NCBI RefSeq assembly: GCF_025369935.1 | Contig: NZ_CP104467.1 | Coordinates: 4,223,001 to 4,287,000, forward strand | DNA from: Paenibacillus andongensis | GTDB lineage: Bacteria; Bacillota; Bacilli; Paenibacillales; NBRC-103111 | Reading direction: 5' to 3' | DNA: 64,000 nt | In this document: positions 1-8,929 of the stretch, piece by piece | How positions within the stretch are numbered: the first letter of the stretch is position 1 | Layout of the letters: every line of letters starts with the position of its first letter | Made by a program: the position numbers and the translations under genes | Notes under the pieces: generated by a model | What the model saw: the letters and a program-made list of their open reading frames with translations, nothing else | Told to the model about the DNA's origin: nothing | Databases searched by the model: none

Positions 1-1
1 G

Positions 2-493
2 ATGGGCCGACCAAAGGTGAAGTCCGTTTCCGGCAACACCTACAAAAAACTCGGCAACCGCGCGAACGTGAAAAATCTTGCCTTTTATAAGGCGGCGGAC
101 TATGACGCTTCCCACAATACGGTAGAGGATATGGCGAATGCGTTGATTCGCTTCGAGAATGGTGCCTCCATCCTCGTTGACGTTAGCTTCACGCTTCATG
201 CGAAGGAAGACGAGCTTACCGTGAAGTTGTATGGTGACAAAGGCGGCGCCGAACTGGAGCCTCAGCTATCCATCGTTACGGAGAAGCACGATACCATCTT
301 GAACCTCACGCCGCAGATCAACAACCTGTCTTTCGATTTTGTTGCCGGGTTTCAGGATGAAATCAATTATTTCATTGAAGTATGCCAAGGCAAAAAAGAA
401 ACCATTTCTCCTGTTCAAGACGGTGTTGAAATGATGAAAATCCTTTGCGGTATTTATGAATCTAGCGAGAAAGGCGAAGAAATACACTTCTAA
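2..493 (+). CDS. Gfo/Idh/MocA-family oxidoreductase, C-terminal part (cut by window edge)
   Basis: Only the last 163 codons are inside the window; the family is usually 330-400 residues, so the NAD(P)-binding Rossmann half lies upstream of base 1 and the first ATG seen here is internal. The visible part has the family's C-terminal features: the segment TVEDMANALIRFENGASILVD, cut short here as VEDMANALIRFENG, followed by a beta-sheet region and a final DGVEMMKILCGIYESSEKG helix, of which DGVEMM and YESSEKG are characteristic. Such enzymes oxidise or reduce sugars and inositols with NAD(P). It stands 80 bases upstream of the secreted glycosidase-like gene and may share its transcript. Substrate unknown. 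Confidence 0.85.
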   Translation: MGRPKVKSVSGNTYKKLGNRANVKNLAFYKAADYDASHNTVEDMANALIRFENGASILVDVSFTLHAKEDELTVKLYGDKGGAELEPQLSIVTEKHDTILNLTPQINNLSFDFVAGFQDEINYFIEVCQGKKETISPVQDGVEMMKILCGIYESSEKGEEIHF

Positions 494-573
494 GAAATGA
501 CTTGCGACAAACCTCATAGTTGAACTGGTCCATAACTAGCCCTATCAATTGAATGGAAGGATAGTGAAACCCG

Positions 574-3500
574 TTGAATAAGTCGAAATGGATGTCTATG
601 ACCCTATTGCTCACAATGATCGTTTCCCTTTGGTCCACGACCGCATTTGCTGCGGATACCGTTTCTGGCTCCGCCGCCACTTCCGTAGCACCTAACGCCT
701 CCGATTACATTGAAGTAGAAGCCGCTCCGGTCGATATTACCATTGATATTGAAGGTCCTCGCAAGCAAATTAATGCAGTTGATAAGGATGTAGCGGGCAT
801 CACCGATTATGTTGCTTTATTCACACCGGAATATGCTCCGCAGATTACGGTTGGCAAAACTTCCGTCGGCGTTGTCGTCGATGGAAATAACCAAGTCACA
901 CGCGTGGTAAACCCTTCTGTGAACGGCGGAGTGCCTGTCTGGACAGGACCAACTGACCTAATTATCCCTCAAGGCGGTTACATCCTAGTTTCAAACGACG
1001 ACAGTTGGGCAAACAAAACCTATAAGCAATATCTCGCTAAAAATTTCAAGGTCGGTGACAAAATTAAACTGCGTAAAAACGGTGAAGTCATCCCTGTCTC
1101 TGAATTAATGACAGGACAAGGCCTCAAAGCTCGACTTAAGCTGAACAACGACGAATGGTTTACGGTTACCGAGCCGAAAACAGTGGTCTCTGGCAAGCTG
1201 GAAAACCTCGAACAAGGTATCCCCTATACGATTCGTGTGAACCAATCCACGGTTGCCTTGCAACCGAACGGCACCTTTCAGCTCGAGGTTGCACTCACGG
1301 AAGGTGTCAATTATCTAGAAGTCATCGCCTCCAAGAATGGGACAGAAAATGACCGCAAGACACTTGTCGTGTTTTATAAAAAACAAACCGACACCACGAA
1401 GGAAGTCGTTCTCTGGGTCGACCAAGGAACGAATATTTTCAAGCTGCAAACGCCTGAAAATGTTCATGATATGCTGATCAAGGCGAAAGACGCCGGAGTA
1501 ACAGCAATCGCATTGGATGTGAAAGGCGTTGAAGGCTTCGCCAACTACAAGAAGAACGACCTAACCGGTCGTCCGCATATTTCCCAAATGACTGCGCCGA
1601 CCCGTGCAGGAGCAAATCCAAACCTTGACATGCTGGAGGAGTTCATTCGGTACGGTCATCAGCTCGGCATCAAAATCCACGCAGCATTCAATGTCTTTGC
1701 CGAAGGCTCACCTGCGCACAACGAGTATGGACTGCTGAATCAGCACCTCGACTGGGAAGAACATATTTACCGTCCCGAGGATGGCGGCCAAATTCTGCGG
1801 CTTCGAGAGAGCAACTATTACAAAACGGGCAAATCCCTCGTTGCTTTCGTTAACCCGGCTAATGATGACGTAAGAGCCTTCGAGCTCAAAAACATGGAAG
1901 AAGTCATCAAAAACTACGATGTCGACGGCGTCGTTCTCGACCGAACCCGCTATGACAATGAAACGGCTGACTTCAGTCCGTTAACTCGTTCGAAGTTCGA
2001 AGCGTTTCTCGCCGTTCGCGGTAAACAGCTTACAAATTGGCCGGCCGACGTTTTCACTTACGTGAACAATGTCCGCCAATACGGACCGCTCATCAATGAT
2101 TGGTGGGAGTTCCGCTCGCAGACGATCAAGACGTTTACGGATGAAGTCCGTTCGCTCACCGATCGATACACTGCCCTGAAGGGCCATAAGATCTACTCTT
2201 CCGCTTATGTCGGCTCCTGGTTTGAATCTTACTACCTGAACGGTGTCCACTGGGGCAGCCCGAACTTCAAATACGATAGCCGTTTGAAATTCCCAGACGA
2301 CAGCCTTTACACCGACACGTACGCTCAAACCGGTTATACGGGCAACATCGATTTTCTAATGATCGGCACGTATCAAACAACGCAAAAAGAAATTGAGCAG
2401 CACATTACGCTGGGCAGCATCGTAACGAACGGTGAAGTTCCAATGTACGCTAGTATCGCATTGGCGAACATCCAGGATCCCCCGCTGCAGCGGTCCGTGT
2501 TTCAAGCAGGCTTGTCGCAATCGAATGGTCTGATGCTCTTCGACTATTCGCAGGTTAACTGGTCAGTCGTGAAAGCATCGCTCCAAAACGTGGAGTATGT
2601 TAAAGATTATCAGGTAGGCTCTAGCGTTCCTAGCAATCAGGAACAGTTCCTCGAAGGCGATTTGTACAATGTGAGCCGTAACGAGAATAATCTTAATGTT
2701 TACACGGATGCGTTCGGTCTAACGACAGCTACCAGCACGTTTGGTGTCGAAGCGCTCGTCGACAGCACCGGTAAAGTCACTAAGGTCGTTAACCAACAAC
2801 AAGCTCTCAGCTGGAACTGGACGAATATGTCACCCAATAACAGCATAATTCCGCAAGGCGGCTTCGTCATCTCTGCACTGGATGCTTCCGGCGTTCGGAC
2901 GAGACGGCAGCTGGTCGCCAAAACGTACAAGGTCGGCGATGCTGTCAGGTCGGCCGTTCTGCGCGGTCACCTTGCCTATGCCAACACCATAACGCCGCTC
3001 AAAAATCTTGAGATCAAAGGCAATGTCGAAGTACTTGGGCCGGGAACGGCTGAAGTTCGTTTGAACGGCATACCAGCAGATCTGGCTAGCAACGGAGACT
3101 TCAGCGGAAAGGTCTCGCTGGAAGTTGGCGTCAATCCCGTAACAATCTCCGTTTACGTTGACGGCCGCAAAACGAACGAAAAAACCGTAAACGTAACGCG
3201 TACGGCTCCCGTCATCACAGGCATTGAGCTTGATGCTGCCACCTATCGTCTAGTGGCAGGCGACAAGCATGCAACCGTCACGACAGCGGTCTACTCGGAC
3301 GAAACGACAGCCCAAGTGACCGGTGCTGAGTTCAGCTCCAGCAATCCTCAGGTTGCTGCCGTTGCCGCAGACGGAACGGTTACCGCGTTGAAGGCTGGAA
3401 CTTCGGAAATCACCGCTGTTTATGAAGGAAAAACAGCCAAATCAACCGTTACTGTCGTCGAGGTGGCAAGTCTTTCCTTTGATGAGCAGAAGCATAGTCT

Positions 3501-3813
3501 TGTGAAAGGTGAAACTTTCCTAGAACCTCTCAAAGCTACTTATTCTGATGGCACCATGGCGTACATCACCCAAGGCGCGACATTCATCTCTTCGCACGAT
3601 AATGTCGCTTCCATTGCTGCCGATGGCACTATTACAGCCGTAAAGCCCGGTTCCACAACCATTACTGCCTCCTATCGTGGCAAACAATCGGAGATAAAGA
3701 TCAAGGTGTTCAATACTCAAAAAGAGAAGATCGAAGATAAAGAGAATGAAGATGGCGAGTACGGCGATAGAGCGAACGATAATAGAGAGAATGAAATTGG
3801 AGATAAGGGTTAA
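574..3813 (+). CDS. Secreted multidomain glycoside-hydrolase-like protein with two Big2 domains
   Basis: TTG start with GGAAGG 13 bases upstream, then a signal peptide ending near AFAA (residues 1-27). Seen order: domain A1 (about 85-180, IIPQGGY and KVGD motifs), an Ig-like domain B1 (about 205-270), a central domain (about 275-680) resembling the glycosyl-hydrolase-like GHL10/DUF4015 group with ALDVKG and YDVDGVVLDRTRYDN, then second copies A2 (IIPQGGF, KVGDAV) and B2, two Big2 Ig-like domains (about 885-1050), and a very charged Lys/Glu/Asp/Asn tail. So the central domain is flanked by duplicated accessory pairs. Family knowledge suggests polysaccharide hydrolysis outside the cell; substrate is unknown. 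No LPXTG or SLH anchor was seen; Big2 may give wall association. Confidence 0.8.
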   Translation: MNKSKWMSMTLLLTMIVSLWSTTAFAADTVSGSAATSVAPNASDYIEVEAAPVDITIDIEGPRKQINAVDKDVAGITDYVALFTPEYAPQITVGKTSVGVVVDGNNQVTRVVNPSVNGGVPVWTGPTDLIIPQGGYILVSNDDSWANKTYKQYLAKNFKVGDKIKLRKNGEVIPVSELMTGQGLKARLKLNNDEWFTVTEPKTVVSGKLENLEQGIPYTIRVNQSTVALQPNGTFQLEVALTEGVNYLEVIASKNGTENDRKTLVVFYKKQTDTTKEVVLWVDQGTNIFKLQTPENVHDMLIKAKDAGVTAIALDVKGVEGFANYKKNDLTGRPHISQMTAPTRAGANPNLDMLEEFIRYGHQLGIKIHAAFNVFAEGSPAHNEYGLLNQHLDWEEHIYRPEDGGQILRLRESNYYKTGKSLVAFVNPANDDVRAFELKNMEEVIKNYDVDGVVLDRTRYDNETADFSPLTRSKFEAFLAVRGKQLTNWPADVFTYVNNVRQYGPLINDWWEFRSQTIKTFTDEVRSLTDRYTALKGHKIYSSAYVGSWFESYYLNGVHWGSPNFKYDSRLKFPDDSLYTDTYAQTGYTGNIDFLMIGTYQTTQKEIEQHITLGSIVTNGEVPMYASIALANIQDPPLQRSVFQAGLSQSNGLMLFDYSQVNWSVVKASLQNVEYVKDYQVGSSVPSNQEQFLEGDLYNVSRNENNLNVYTDAFGLTTATSTFGVEALVDSTGKVTKVVNQQQALSWNWTNMSPNNSIIPQGGFVISALDASGVRTRRQLVAKTYKVGDAVRSAVLRGHLAYANTITPLKNLEIKGNVEVLGPGTAEVRLNGIPADLASNGDFSGKVSLEVGVNPVTISVYVDGRKTNEKTVNVTRTAPVITGIELDAATYRLVAGDKHATVTTAVYSDETTAQVTGAEFSSSNPQVAAVAADGTVTALKAGTSEITAVYEGKTAKSTVTVVEVASLSFDEQKHSLVKGETFLEPLKATYSDGTMAYITQGATFISSHDNVASIAADGTITAVKPGSTTITASYRGKQSEIKIKVFNTQKEKIEDKENEDGEYGDRANDNRENEIGDKG

Positions 3814-3844
3814 GATTTGACAACGGATAGCATCACATAATAAA

Positions 3845-3888
3845 AGCATCCGGCTCCTTCTTAGAGAGAAGGTCCGGATGTTTTTTTG
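3845..3888 (+). terminator. Intrinsic terminator after the secreted glycosidase-like gene
   Basis: CATCCGG-CTCCTTCT pairs with AGAAGGT-CCGGATG across a short loop, with one bulge, followed by a run of seven T. Confidence 0.85.
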
Positions 3889-3940
3889 GGCAGTTTGTGC
3901 AGTTTGTGTAGATTTCGGGTTAATTTTTCTATATCTCCAC

Positions 3941-4777
3941 TTACGGCAGCTCCAACCACTGATAAGGCGACTTCGCCGCCTTCATTCCAAATTCCAGAAT
4001 CGTTGCAATTGCAATCGTTTCCTTCTGAGGAACCGGGGGCTTACCCGTATGGAAAAAACCGATCAGATTCTCAATAAACGCCCCAAAGAAATCCGACTCT
4101 ATCTTAAGAAACTTCGATGGCCCCGCTATATAACTGATCGCCATGCTGAACGGACATTCCCACCCATATAGGTTTATCGTTGCTTGGCGGCCGTCCGCAT
4201 ACCCGATCAGTACCGCTGGCGTATTCACCGTTCCCGTCCACATTACTCGTTTGACATCCGTCCCCATCAACGAGACGATCGGTTCCACCTGGTGGATCGA
4301 ATAATTCTCAAATTGTCCCGCTCCAAGACTGCATATGGACTCTATCCCCTGCTTTTCAAATCCAGTGTACTCTGAAGCAAAGCGTAAAGCCGAAGTTGAG
4401 TACATGGGTGTCCCATGTTTCTCAGCGAGTTCGAACATCCGCAAAGCCGCAGCCCGGCTAATCGCGAACGTTTTATCAATATAAGTAGGCTTGCCCGACC
4501 GAAGTGGAACCAACGACAATTCCTCATGGTACTCCGGATGATCCGGCGACAAAACAACCAAGTAGTCACTCTGCTCCACTACCGCCTCGATTGAGTCTAG
4601 AAGCTGGATTCCCTTCTTCTCGCTCCATTCCGCATTGCTAAGTTTTCCTACGATATTTGACTTGCCATATGCGTATGCTACCTTCATGCTGCCACCCGAT
4701 GCCTTTTCGATCCATCCAGGATATTTCTCAGCGTGCCATTCGTCCAGAAAATAATCAATAAACCCGATCTTATACAT
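3941..4777 (-). CDS. Gfo/Idh/MocA-like oxidoreductase
   Basis: A 278-residue protein of the sugar dehydrogenase-like family. The ATG at 4777 is preferred because GGAG sits about 10 bases upstream, while the GTG three codons earlier lies directly on that GGAG. Family traits seen are the strand-helix start KIGFIDYF, the SPDHPEYH segment, the DKTFA segment (equivalent of the EKP loop that holds the catalytic lysine) and YSIHQVEP in the second domain. The usual GxGxxG dinucleotide fingerprint is not evident, so cofactor use is uncertain. It is shorter than the usual 330-plus residues. It lies downstream of the sugar ABC importer but behind a terminator, and converges on the secreted glycosidase gene. 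Confidence 0.75.
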   Translation of the reverse strand: MYKIGFIDYFLDEWHAEKYPGWIEKASGGSMKVAYAYGKSNIVGKLSNAEWSEKKGIQLLDSIEAVVEQSDYLVVLSPDHPEYHEELSLVPLRSGKPTYIDKTFAISRAAALRMFELAEKHGTPMYSTSALRFASEYTGFEKQGIESICSLGAGQFENYSIHQVEPIVSLMGTDVKRVMWTGTVNTPAVLIGYADGRQATINLYGWECPFSMAISYIAGPSKFLKIESDFFGAFIENLIGFFHTGKPPVPQKETIAIATILEFGMKAAKSPYQWLELP

Positions 4778-4801
4778 CCTTATCACACTCCATCAGAGAA
4801 A

Positions 4802-4834
4802 TAAAACCCCCACGGCGCGAACCGCAGGGGAAAA
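4802..4834 (-). terminator. Intrinsic terminator of the sugar ABC operon
   Basis: On the minus strand CCCC..CGG pairs with CCG..GGGG around a short loop with a two-base internal mismatch, followed by TTTTA. Lies 14 bases after the solute-binding protein stop. Confidence 0.75.
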
Positions 4835-4847
4835 TTGCGCTTTAACA

Positions 4848-6380
4848 TTACTTCTTGTTTGCTGCGTACCATTCGTTGACAGCTTTCGTCATTTCGTCTC
4901 CGCCATCCGTTTTCCACTGAGCCAAGAACTTATCATAATTTTCTAGCTGCTCTGCTCCTGTGATGTACTTCAGGAAGGTATCTTCCATCAGCTTTTGCAG
5001 CTTTAAATTGTACTTACCGATTGCTTCAAGCGGAGGTGCAAAAGAAAGTGGGTCTATGACGATATTGCCTTTGGCAGCTTCCTGATTTTTGTTAAATGCA
5101 TCGGTCAGGATTGGATCTTTACGAACACGCGCCTGCCAGTAGATCGGATAGTTTTTCTCATCCACGCCTGTGAGGAACGAAGAAGCGTTGTTATACTGGT
5201 CATTGAAAATCGGTAGAATCGGGAAGTAGTTGCCGTTTTCCACCTTGTGGTGAACGCCTTCTTTACCGATCGTCGCTTCTTTGTGTATATCTTTATCGAG
5301 CTTCAAATCAAGGTATTTGATAATCTCTTCCTTATTTTCGGCCCATTTCGGAATTCCCACGTAATAGCTGATACCTGCGGAGCCCATAACCTGTACTTTG
5401 CCATCATCGCCTTTCAGATAAGGCAGGCTTGCGATTTTAGCGTTTGGCGTGTTTTTCAGAAGTGCATTTTGTACGGTAGGCGCGTTGAAGTAGCCGTTCG
5501 AGATGATAGCCGTTTTGCCGCTCGTGAAGTTCTCGATGACTTTGTTCGCCTGATTGAGAGACCATTCCTGATCAATCAATTTCTCCGAATAAAGCTTTTT
5601 CATAAACGCTAAGTATTTTTTCATGTTAGGGTTTTCTACCACATTGACCAGTTTGCCGCTAACATCCTGCCAGCCGGTCGTTGCTGTCGACTGAACCAGC
5701 GTAAGGCCGAATGTCGGCATGATTTCAGGAACGAGCGGGGATTTACCGCCAGATAACGCCATAACATTCTTTTTCTCTTTGATCGTCTTCATCACGTTAT
5801 ACAGCTCATCGCGTGTTGTCGGAGCCTTCAATCCAAGCTCATCCATCCAATCCTGACGAACGATTAGTGCCGTGTTAACGATCGTACCCGAACCGGTCTG
5901 CGGAATACCGTAAATTTTACCGTTCAGCTTTGCCCCATTCCAGGAGTTTTGAGAAATTACGTTTTTCATGTTCGTGCCGTATTTGTTCACTAGCTCATCA
6001 ATCGGCTCCAGCGCACCGGATGATGATAGCCTGGAATACTGTGGACCGCTGAGCAGCATGAAGCTATATTTCTCCTTGTTGGCCATGAGCAGGTTGAGCT
6101 TGTCATCTGGATTCTCGACCGGCAGCATATCGTAGGTAACTTTATAGCCGGTTTTTTCATTCAGGAACTTCGCTACGACTTCGGCATTAGGATCAAAACG
6201 AGCATACTGCAGCAGTGCCTTGAATTCTGGCTTCGGCTTATTCGTATCTGCAGTTGCGATTGGAGCTGTGGACGCAGACGGTGTTGTGGTACTGCTTGCC
6301 GTTTGGCTGTTTCCGCCACAAGCGGTGATGGATGCTGCCAAAGTTGTGATGGACATCAAAGCTAATAATTTTTTTACCAT
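4848..6380 (-). CDS. Sugar ABC transporter substrate-binding lipoprotein (LplA/YtcQ type)
   Basis: 510 residues from ATG 6380, chosen for the GGGAGG 10 bases upstream; an earlier in-frame ATG has no such site and would bury the signal peptide. The N-terminus is a lipoprotein signal with lipobox ITAC and lipidated Cys21. Length and the large two-lobe fold type match family 1 extracellular solute-binding proteins that feed LplB/LplC permeases in Paenibacillaceae. It lies last in a three-gene operon (7439-8410, 6494-7414, this gene). No ATPase gene is present; such importers commonly share the MsmX-type ATPase encoded elsewhere. Substrate is likely an oligosaccharide, but the sequence does not say which. 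Confidence 0.9.
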   Translation of the reverse strand: MVKKLLALMSITTLAASITACGGNSQTASSTTTPSASTAPIATADTNKPKPEFKALLQYARFDPNAEVVAKFLNEKTGYKVTYDMLPVENPDDKLNLLMANKEKYSFMLLSGPQYSRLSSSGALEPIDELVNKYGTNMKNVISQNSWNGAKLNGKIYGIPQTGSGTIVNTALIVRQDWMDELGLKAPTTRDELYNVMKTIKEKKNVMALSGGKSPLVPEIMPTFGLTLVQSTATTGWQDVSGKLVNVVENPNMKKYLAFMKKLYSEKLIDQEWSLNQANKVIENFTSGKTAIISNGYFNAPTVQNALLKNTPNAKIASLPYLKGDDGKVQVMGSAGISYYVGIPKWAENKEEIIKYLDLKLDKDIHKEATIGKEGVHHKVENGNYFPILPIFNDQYNNASSFLTGVDEKNYPIYWQARVRKDPILTDAFNKNQEAAKGNIVIDPLSFAPPLEAIGKYNLKLQKLMEDTFLKYITGAEQLENYDKFLAQWKTDGGDEMTKAVNEWYAANKK

Positions 6381-6493
6381 GAAAGAGCCTCCCTTTTTTC
6401 GTACATTGAGTATGGAGAAGTGCGTAAAACAACATTTCATGGAACCATCTTTGAGCCTGCCCACCACCACCCTTCGAGTTTTGTTTATGCGAA

Positions 6494-7414
6494 TCAGCCT
6501 TTTACGGAGCCGACCAGAACCCCCTTCACGAAATATTTTTGCAGGAACGGATAAATGAAAATGATCGGCAGAGTCGCCAGAATAATGGAAGCCGCTTGGA
6601 TCGACTGTGGTGAAACGTTCAGCGATGCGTCAACATTGGTCCGCATGAAAGCATCCGTCGAAGTGACGAACAATTCCTTCAAATAAAGCTGCAGCGGCTT
6701 CATTTCTACCGAGTTGATATAAATAAGTGACGTAAAGTAATCGTTCCAGAAAGTAACCGCGTAAAATAATGCGATAGTCGCCAGTACTGGCATTGACAGC
6801 GGCAAGATGATTCGTACAAGGATCGTCATATTGCTGGCCCCGTCCATTTTCGCCGATTCTTCAAGGCTGTCAGGCAGGCTTTCGAAATAGCTTTTGACAA
6901 TGAGCATGTTGTATACGTTAATCATGAATGGCAGGAACAACACTGGCAGTTTATCGATAAGATTGAGCTTGTGCATAAGCAGGTAAGTCGGGATCAATCC
7001 ACCGCTAAACAACATTGTAAACAGGTACATGATGATAAAAAACTTGCGTCCCCGCAGCCTTGGCTTGGAAAGCGGATATGCAGCTAACGTTGTCATGAAT
7101 AACGCGAGCAGCGAACCAACCAGTGTCACCGTAATGGAAACCATAAACGCATTCAGGAATAAGGAATTGCTCGCCACATACTTGTAAGTCCCTATTTGAA
7201 AATCGATCGGGAACAACGTTACCATCCCCGAAACGACCGCAGCCTCGCTGCTAAGCGATTTGGCAATGAGATTGATGAACGGAAAGATGGTGGAAAGTCC
7301 CAGCAGGATAAAGAAAATATGATTGACGAACGTGAAAATTTTCTCACCGAGGGATGCTTGGATGGCTCCTGTCCTTCTAACGCCAGGTGTTTGTAAGGTG
7401 CTTTTTGTATGCAT
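6494..7414 (-). CDS. Sugar ABC transporter permease (LplC/YtcP type)
   Basis: 306 residues with six predicted membrane spans. The permease EAA loop is seen as EESAKMDGASNMTILVRIILP, where the EEsA-x-x-DGA core is characteristic and contacts the ATPase. Ends in the typical FVKGVLVGSVKG, a feature of carbohydrate-uptake subfamily 1 inner permeases. Lies 24 bases after the partner permease gene and 113 bases before the binding protein gene, so one operon. Pairs with the 7439-8410 product to form the membrane channel. Confidence 0.92.
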   Translation of the reverse strand: MHTKSTLQTPGVRRTGAIQASLGEKIFTFVNHIFFILLGLSTIFPFINLIAKSLSSEAAVVSGMVTLFPIDFQIGTYKYVASNSLFLNAFMVSITVTLVGSLLALFMTTLAAYPLSKPRLRGRKFFIIMYLFTMLFSGGLIPTYLLMHKLNLIDKLPVLFLPFMINVYNMLIVKSYFESLPDSLEESAKMDGASNMTILVRIILPLSMPVLATIALFYAVTFWNDYFTSLIYINSVEMKPLQLYLKELFVTSTDAFMRTNVDASLNVSPQSIQAASIILATLPIIFIYPFLQKYFVKGVLVGSVKG

Positions 7415-7438
7415 AGCTGATCCTCCTTTATTCCCCGT

Positions 7439-8410
7439 TTACCAAATACCTCGTCCGAAAAACTTTCGGGCCAGCCCGTTACCCGATAAGATCAAAATAA
7501 ACGCTACCACGGATTCAAATACACCGACGGCAGTTGAAAAGCTGTAATCCTGTTCACCGAGACCAATGCGATACACATAGGTGCCAATAACGTCTGCGAC
7601 GTTGTATACGCTTGGGTTGTACATAACGAGAATTTGTTCAGTTCCAGCCTCGAGCACATAGCCGAGTCGTAGGATGAACATGAGCAGAATGATTGGAACA
7701 AGACCGGGCAGCGTAATATGTACAATTTGCTTCCATTTATTGGCGCCATCGATTTTGGCCGCTTCATACAACCCAGGATCGATACCAGCCAAAGCCGCCA
7801 AGTAAATGATCGTGTTCCAACCAGTCTCCTTCCATCCTGCCGTACTAATGAGAACCGAGCGGAAAATATGGCTGTCTAGGAAAAAGCGAATCGGTTCGCC
7901 GCCCATGGCGACGATTATTTTGTTGACGATACCGCCATTCGTGGAAAGCAGATCGATGAACAAGCCGCTGACGATAACCCAAGACAGGAAGTGAGGCAAG
8001 TAAACGACGGTTTGTACGCTTTTTTTGAACGCCATGTTTTTTAATTCGTTAAGCAAAATGGCGACCACAATCGGGAGCGGAAAGAGAAATACGATTTTAT
8101 AAACAGAAATCATCAAGGTGTTCTGGAACACCTGCAAAAAACTGGCGGATGAAATCAATTTATCGAAATGCTTCCACCCAACCCATGGACTTGCCGCCAT
8201 ACCATCGAAAATATTGAAATCCTTGAAAGCAATGATAATTCCATACATCGGCGTGTACTTAAACAGCAGCAGAAATGCGATACCGGGAATGAGTGCGAGA
8301 TACAAATCCCAATCTTTCCTGATATCGAGCCACAATTGTCGTCTATAGCTCTTCTTACCATTCTTTTTTGTAGATATCACAGTTTCCGTCGTAGTGGTCG
8401 TATCTCGCAA
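7439..8410 (-). CDS. Sugar ABC transporter permease (LplB type)
   Basis: 323 residues starting with TTG, supported by AGGAGG seven bases upstream. About six membrane spans after a basic N-terminus (KKNGKKSYRRQ). The EAA motif is LYEAAKIDGANKWKQ and the YTPMYGIIIAFKDFN segment is typical of LplB. First gene of the importer operon. Forms a heterodimer with the LplC-type permease. Regulation may come from the AraC-type response regulator encoded 520 bases upstream on the same strand, but no site was identified. Confidence 0.92.
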   Translation of the reverse strand: MRDTTTTTETVISTKKNGKKSYRRQLWLDIRKDWDLYLALIPGIAFLLLFKYTPMYGIIIAFKDFNIFDGMAASPWVGWKHFDKLISSASFLQVFQNTLMISVYKIVFLFPLPIVVAILLNELKNMAFKKSVQTVVYLPHFLSWVIVSGLFIDLLSTNGGIVNKIIVAMGGEPIRFFLDSHIFRSVLISTAGWKETGWNTIIYLAALAGIDPGLYEAAKIDGANKWKQIVHITLPGLVPIILLMFILRLGYVLEAGTEQILVMYNPSVYNVADVIGTYVYRIGLGEQDYSFSTAVGVFESVVAFILILSGNGLARKFFGRGIW

Positions 8411-8619
8411 GGTGTCTCCTCCTTCTTACCTTTCTTTCTTAGATTTAGTTTATCACCCGCCGTTTTTTTGCGAATTAGAGGAATATTACTTGTTTTGGTA
8501 CTTTCATAACTTCTCGTTTCTGGAAAACAAAAAAATCCTTCCCAGATGAACGGAGAAGGCTGCCAAACGGCTTGTAAGTGTCCAACGAAAATAGCAGAAC
8601 GGATTTTGTGAACAACACC

Positions 8620-8665
8620 AAAAAAAGGTCTGCCTCTGGATACGAACATCCATGACGACAGACCT
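8620..8665 (-). terminator. Terminator-like hairpin after the sigma-factor remnant
   Basis: AGGTCTG (8626-8632) and CAGACCT (8659-8665) are perfect inverted repeats with an inner GGAT/ATCC pair; on the minus strand the hairpin is followed by seven T. It begins six bases after the remnant's stop codon, so it probably belonged to the once intact gene. Confidence 0.65.
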
Positions 8666-8670
8666 GACAA

Positions 8671-8865
8671 TTAACATTCTCCAGCTTGCTTCTCCAGAAA
8701 CGCGCGAATGGAAGGATCCATGCACAGTCCGATGGAGCGGCTGTATGCGGCACGGGCCTCTTCGAACCTCTACATCCGCTTGAACAAATGGGCTCTTAGC
8801 GCCCAATAAGGTTGATAGTTCTTGATTGCTTCGACCGGCACTTCTTCCAGTACATCATGTGAAAA
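8671..8865 (-). pseudogene. C-terminal remnant of an ECF sigma factor (DUF6596 type) with in-frame stop
   Basis: Read on the minus strand in one frame, this stretch gives PYWALRAHLFKRM, a TAG stop (8770-8772), then RFEEARAAYSRSIGL and DPSIRAFLEKQ to a TAA at 8671. That pattern (PYxAxRAxLLxR, then EAxxAYxRAIGL, then RxFLE) is the tail of the SigJ-like ECF sigma factors with a DUF6596 domain. The DNA-binding regions sigma2 and sigma4 are gone; upstream of about 8865 the frame loses resemblance. It sits between the ABC operon and the response regulator, where a YesM-type kinase is common. Assignment is by motif memory; a profile search would settle it. Confidence 0.7.
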
Positions 8866-8929
8866 TATTATTGACCCGTTGTCTTTATTTTCCAGTCTAA
8901 CACTTTATTTTCTTTCGATAGCAAGGATT

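Noticed and set aside
3878-4171. Plus-strand frame of 97 codons opposite the second Gfo/Idh/MocA gene
   Set aside because: Antisense to a well-supported gene, low-complexity Arg/Leu composition, no ribosome site.
5247-5612. 121-codon plus-strand frame inside the sugar-binding protein gene
   Set aside because: Shadow of the real gene on the other strand; no family features or start signal.
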